Of a stretch of 52,736 nt of DNA, positions 52,401 through 52,736 are shown in pieces. Positions within the stretch are counted from its first letter, which is position 1, and each line of letters begins with the position of its first letter. The translations under genes and the position numbers were made by a program. The stretch comes from Trichoplax adhaerens (taxonomy: Eukaryota; Placozoa; Uniplacotomia; Trichoplacea; Trichoplacidae), in contig NW_002060945.1 of the NCBI RefSeq assembly GCF_000150275.1, positions 3,959,042-4,011,777 on the forward strand, given 5' to 3'. Under the pieces are notes generated by a model. That model was given only the letters and a program-made list of their open reading frames with translations, had not been told where the DNA came from and ran no database searches.

Positions 52401-52736
52401 CTAGGGGCCTATTTAACTAACTTGACCTCACATATCAACTTATAAATCAATAATTTGATGCAAATTACCTTAAAATGAAAGCTTAATTATTTTTAAATAA
52501 ATACGAATCGATAAATTTTCGAATTTAGTTGAAGTTTGAAATTTCTTATAAAATTTAAACTTGAATAGTGTTCTCTAGTCTGCACATCGTCTATTTTAAT
52601 ACTATAGATTACAAAAAAAGCATCATACTTACTCAGTCTACATGATGAATTAATGTAACTGTAGCCAGACGGACACTGGCAATCGTATCTACCAATTCTG
52701 TCGATACAAGTAGCGTGCTTCCACATGGTGATGAAT
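28968..52736 (-). CDS. Giant SRCR/EGF-mucin-NIDO-AMOP-VWD-SEA membrane receptor gene (5' partial)
   Basis: Multi-exon gene, first exons outside the window. Its order in the transcript is EGF; SRCR; EGFx2; SRCR; EGFx2; SRCR; EGFx3; SRCR; EGFx2; SRCR; EGFx2; SRCR; EGFx5; SRCR; EGFx2; SRCR; EGFx2; SRCR; Ser/Thr-rich; EGFx3; NIDO (2 exons); AMOP; VWD; EGF array with SEA-like domain; TM; tail. All exons before NIDO start and end in phase 1. No signal-peptide start or terminal stop interrupts the series, so one transcription unit is the simplest reading, though two adjacent genes cannot be excluded. NIDO-AMOP-VWD is the core of MUC4-like proteins; the SRCR/EGF front is an addition. A role in adhesion or recognition at the cell surface is inferred. 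All exons inside are intact except the edge EGF exon. Confidence 0.8.
34584..34711 (-). CDS. NIDO domain, first exon
   Basis: [20 protein letters not shown], then [20 protein letters not shown]. Acceptor AAATAG (phase 1) and donor GTAAGT (phase 0), joining in frame to VSMNGFVSF of the terminal exon. Layout and length are the same as in the middle copy at 14022-14149. Confidence 0.85.
34794..34916 (-). CDS. EGF-Ca domain exon
   Basis: [20 protein letters not shown], then [19 protein letters not shown]. Complete six-cysteine domain, acceptor TTAAAG, donor GTACAG, phase 1 at both ends. It is the last single-domain EGF exon before NIDO. Confidence 0.85.
35283..35405 (-). CDS. EGF-Ca domain exon
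   Basis: [20 protein letters not shown], then [19 protein letters not shown]. Complete domain with acceptor CATAG and donor GTAACT in phase 1. An N-glycosylation motif (NVT) lies in the first loop. Confidence 0.85.
35483..35605 (-). CDS. EGF-Ca domain exon
   Basis: [20 protein letters not shown], then [18 protein letters not shown]. Complete domain with acceptor TTAAG and donor GTATTA in phase 1. It follows the mucin-like exon. Confidence 0.85.
35712..36545 (-). CDS. Mucin-like Ser/Thr-rich exon
   Basis: About 278 codons, dominated by Ser and Thr, with no cysteine. It begins [20 protein letters not shown] after acceptor ATTAG (phase 1) and ends TTTPG at a possible donor GTACTG in phase 1. 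This choice keeps the phase pattern; reading on instead meets a stop at 35689. The centre is four 26-residue repeats of the type [18 protein letters not shown]. Such a segment would be heavily O-glycosylated and act as an extended stalk between the SRCR/EGF front and the NIDO-AMOP-VWD core. The middle copy seems to lack it. Confidence 0.8.
35954..36265. repeat. 78-bp coding minisatellite, four copies
   Basis: Units start at 35954, 36032, 36110 and 36188, each exactly 78 bp. The first three are nearly identical; the fourth has diverged. The period is a multiple of three, so copy-number change keeps the frame. Confidence 0.9.
36678..37013 (-). CDS. SRCR domain exon
   Basis: [79 protein letters not shown], then [13 protein letters not shown]. 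Acceptor AATAG, donor GTAAGT, phase 1. The CC pair after TYY is shared with the other SRCR domains of this gene. It is the last SRCR before the mucin-like exon. Confidence 0.9.
37640..37753 (-). CDS. EGF-like domain exon
   Basis: [20 protein letters not shown], then [18 protein letters not shown]. Six cysteines, acceptor GATAG, donor GTATGA, phase 1. Confidence 0.85.
37867..37977 (-). CDS. EGF-like domain exon
   Basis: [20 protein letters not shown], then [18 protein letters not shown]. It belongs to the CxSxPCVHGTC subgroup that directly follows each SRCR exon. Acceptor CTATAG, donor GTAAAA, phase 1. Confidence 0.85.
38272..38595 (-). CDS. SRCR domain exon
   Basis: [60 protein letters not shown], then [11 protein letters not shown] and RYNHAGVQC. 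It is shorter in the WL motif ([10 protein letters not shown] in place of [10 protein letters not shown]). Acceptor GATAG, donor GTAAGT, phase 1. Confidence 0.88.
39043..39156 (-). CDS. EGF-like domain exon
   Basis: [20 protein letters not shown], then [18 protein letters not shown]. Phase 1 at both ends, with donor GTAGGA. Confidence 0.85.
39408..39521 (-). CDS. EGF-like domain exon
   Basis: [20 protein letters not shown], then [18 protein letters not shown]. Acceptor TTTCAG, donor GTATGA, phase 1. CVHGTC subgroup. Confidence 0.85.
39890..40222 (-). CDS. SRCR domain exon
   Basis: [78 protein letters not shown], then [11 protein letters not shown]. Acceptor TGTTAG, donor GTCAGT, phase 1. 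It contains the CC pair. Confidence 0.9.
40549..40662 (-). CDS. EGF-Ca domain exon
   Basis: [20 protein letters not shown], then [18 protein letters not shown]. First cysteine preceded by the calcium-binding D-x-N-E. Donor GTAGAA, phase 1. Confidence 0.85.
40891..41010 (-). CDS. EGF-Ca domain exon
   Basis: [20 protein letters not shown], then [19 protein letters not shown]. Donor GTAAGT, phase 1. The exon and more than 100 bp of its downstream intron are almost identical to the edge copy at 52633-52736. Confidence 0.88.
   Translation of the reverse strand: MSMNVIHHHVEATLLVSTELVDTIASVRLATVTLIHHVD
41265..41381 (-). CDS. EGF-like domain exon
   Basis: [20 protein letters not shown], then [17 protein letters not shown]. 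Acceptor TTTAG, donor GTAAGC, phase 1. Confidence 0.85.
41512..41631 (-). CDS. EGF-Ca domain exon
   Basis: [20 protein letters not shown], then [19 protein letters not shown]. Acceptor TAACAG, donor GTCAGT, phase 1. It resembles the exon at 40891-41010. Confidence 0.85.
41813..41932 (-). CDS. EGF-like domain exon
   Basis: [20 protein letters not shown], then [17 protein letters not shown]. Acceptor TTACAG, donor GTAAGT, phase 1. It pairs with 41265-41381: the two-exon unit (this type plus the RYDC type) is repeated twice here. Confidence 0.85.
41933..43515. other. Large intron of the giant gene
   Basis: 1.6 kb with no recognisable exon, the longest gap in the SRCR/EGF series. A possible dispersed repeat lies at about 42600-43030. 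The part at about 43280-43420 resembles 48420-48530, the flank of the duplicated SRCR exon. Confidence 0.6.
42600..43030. repeat. Possible dispersed repeat, copy 2
   Basis: It shares ordered short blocks with about 7270-7600, including AGTGTAGATG, TTGACTTTAAAA and CTACGCGG. Similarity is patchy and was judged by eye. Confidence 0.3.
43516..43860 (-). CDS. SRCR domain exon, duplicated cassette A
   Basis: [78 protein letters not shown], then [13 protein letters not shown]. Acceptor AATAG, donor GTAAGT, phase 1. It differs from the copy at 48626-48973 by only a few residues (Y/R, R/H, QN-/NKY, I/V, S/G). Confidence 0.92.
44044..44157 (-). CDS. EGF-like domain exon, cassette A
   Basis: [20 protein letters not shown], then [18 protein letters not shown]. 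Its protein is identical to the copy at 49121-49234. Acceptor TCTAG, donor GTTGCT (weak but shared by both copies), phase 1. Confidence 0.85.
44414..44524 (-). CDS. EGF-like domain exon, cassette A
   Basis: [20 protein letters not shown], then [16 protein letters not shown]. Differs from 49501-49601 at one clear residue (L/S). Acceptor TTTCAG, donor GTAAGT, phase 1. Confidence 0.88.
   Translation of the reverse strand: MEVAHHIRVFMGHVPVTLLADIIVVAYTVGPDSNAK
44992..45324 (-). CDS. SRCR domain exon
   Basis: [79 protein letters not shown], then [12 protein letters not shown]. Acceptor AATAG, donor GTAATT, phase 1. Its downstream intron is homologous to that at about 49640-50300, so the duplication that made the two cassettes includes this exon and 50524-50853. 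Confidence 0.9.
45625..45738 (-). CDS. EGF-like domain exon
   Basis: [20 protein letters not shown], then [18 protein letters not shown]. Acceptor AATAG, donor GTAAGT, phase 1. Confidence 0.85.
46011..46127 (-). CDS. EGF-like domain exon
   Basis: [20 protein letters not shown], then [24 protein letters not shown] subgroup. Acceptor GATAG, donor GTAAAT, phase 1. Confidence 0.85.
46775..47098 (-). CDS. SRCR domain exon
   Basis: [80 protein letters not shown], then [13 protein letters not shown]. Acceptor CGTAG, donor GTAATA, phase 1. Confidence 0.9.
47280..47393 (-). CDS. EGF-Ca domain exon
   Basis: [20 protein letters not shown], then [17 protein letters not shown]. Acceptor ATATAG, donor GTACGT, phase 1. 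Confidence 0.85.
47787..47903 (-). CDS. EGF-like domain exon
   Basis: [20 protein letters not shown], then [18 protein letters not shown]. Acceptor ATTAG, donor GTAGAC, phase 1. Confidence 0.85.
48065..48175 (-). CDS. EGF-like domain exon
   Basis: [20 protein letters not shown], then [16 protein letters not shown]. Acceptor AATAG, donor GTAAGT, phase 1. The calcium-site Glu is replaced by Gln. Confidence 0.85.
48626..48973 (-). CDS. SRCR domain exon, duplicated cassette B
   Basis: Near copy of 43516-43860: [57 protein letters not shown], then YDVAGVRC. The coding sequence is three bases longer because of one extra codon near NKYY. Acceptor AATAG, donor GTAAGT, phase 1. Confidence 0.92.
49121..49234 (-). 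CDS. EGF-like domain exon, cassette B
   Basis: [20 protein letters not shown], then [18 protein letters not shown], the same protein as at 44044-44157, with the same weak donor GTTGCT. Phase 1. Confidence 0.85.
49501..49601 (-). CDS. EGF-like domain exon, cassette B
   Basis: [20 protein letters not shown], then [16 protein letters not shown]. Acceptor TTTCAG, donor GTAAGT, phase 1. Confidence 0.88.
49602..50523. other. Intron of the giant gene
   Basis: About 0.9 kb with no exon seen. The part 49640-50300 is homologous to 44560-44850 but longer, so it gained or the other lost sequence after duplication. Confidence 0.6.
50524..50853 (-). CDS. SRCR domain exon
   Basis: [78 protein letters not shown], then [12 protein letters not shown]. 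Acceptor CATAG, donor GTAAGT, phase 1. Confidence 0.9.
50987..51100 (-). CDS. EGF-like domain exon
   Basis: [20 protein letters not shown], then [18 protein letters not shown]. Acceptor TTTCAG, donor GTGAGA, phase 1. Confidence 0.85.
51337..51453 (-). CDS. EGF-like domain exon
   Basis: [20 protein letters not shown], then [24 protein letters not shown] subgroup, acceptor CACAG, donor GTAACT, phase 1. Confidence 0.85.
51546..51869 (-). CDS. SRCR domain exon
   Basis: [80 protein letters not shown], then [13 protein letters not shown]. Acceptor CAAAG, donor GTATGT, phase 1. It is the most N-terminal SRCR visible. Confidence 0.9.
51870..52632. other. Intron of the giant gene
   Basis: No exon seen. 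The last 130 bp (about 52500-52632) is nearly identical to 40780-40890. Confidence 0.6.
52633..52736 (-). CDS. EGF-Ca exon cut by the window edge, with a one-base loss
   Basis: [20 protein letters not shown] and NSSCRL match 40891-41010. Near position 52714 one T is missing relative to that copy, which shifts the upstream CGSN and SSPC codons out of frame. The donor GTAAGT (phase 1) is intact. It is either a recent lesion or a base-calling error. Confidence 0.75.
   Translation of the reverse strand, partial: SSPCGSTLLVSTELVDTIASVRLATVTLIHHVD

Overview
The window is eukaryotic, and specifically animal, DNA. It is AT-rich. Nearly all recognisable coding sequence lies on the minus strand, in short exons of about 110-345 bp with consensus GT/AG splice sites and introns of a few hundred bases. 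The encoded domains are extracellular metazoan modules: EGF/EGF-Ca, scavenger-receptor cysteine-rich (SRCR), MAM, NIDO, AMOP, VWD and a SEA-like domain. Low GC, moderate introns and giant SRCR/EGF proteins fit an early-branching animal. I favour a placozoan, with a sponge or cnidarian as alternatives, but the sequence alone does not settle this. There is no sign of prokaryotic DNA, operons, rRNA or tRNA genes.

Layout in transcript direction, right to left. (1) 52.7 to 29.0 kb: one apparently intact giant gene, truncated by the right edge. It has about 21 single-EGF exons and 9 SRCR exons in a mostly EGF-EGF-SRCR rhythm, a Ser/Thr-rich mucin-like exon with a 78-bp repeat, three more EGF exons, a NIDO exon, and a 5.4-kb terminal exon. 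That last exon encodes NIDO, AMOP, VWD, a cadherin/Ig-like segment, about 22 EGF domains with a SEA-like domain among the last ones, a transmembrane helix and a short cytoplasmic tail. (2) 29.0 to 25.6 kb: gene-poor spacer with imperfect tandem repeats and a perfect 22-bp palindrome. (3) 25.6 to 22.6 kb: a decayed fragment of a paralogue (VWD, EGF array, SEA-like part), followed by a lone MAM 3' exon remnant. (4) 21.8 to 9.0 kb: a second, decayed receptor copy with SRCR, SRCR, EGF, EGF, partial MAM, SRCR, SRCR, three EGF exons, NIDO, and a terminal exon broken by stops, frameshifts and deletions. A truncated LTR retrotransposon sits inside one of its SRCR exons. (5) 9.0 to 6.2 kb: spacer. (6) 6.2 kb to the left edge: a third gene with a possible signal-peptide exon, EGF, SRCR, SRCR, a three-exon MAM, a dead SRCR copy and an EGF-array fragment at the edge.

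The products would be large type I membrane or matrix glycoproteins for adhesion or recognition. Almost every small module is flanked by phase-1 introns, so modules can be duplicated, lost or skipped without breaking frame. The locus shows this happening: near-identical SRCR-EGF-EGF cassettes 5 kb apart, tandem SRCR copies, chimeric junctions and several pseudogenised copies. The most interesting reading is a fast-evolving tandem family of recognition receptors, analogous to allorecognition or innate-immune clusters. That role is inference; the architecture and the decay are read from the sequence.
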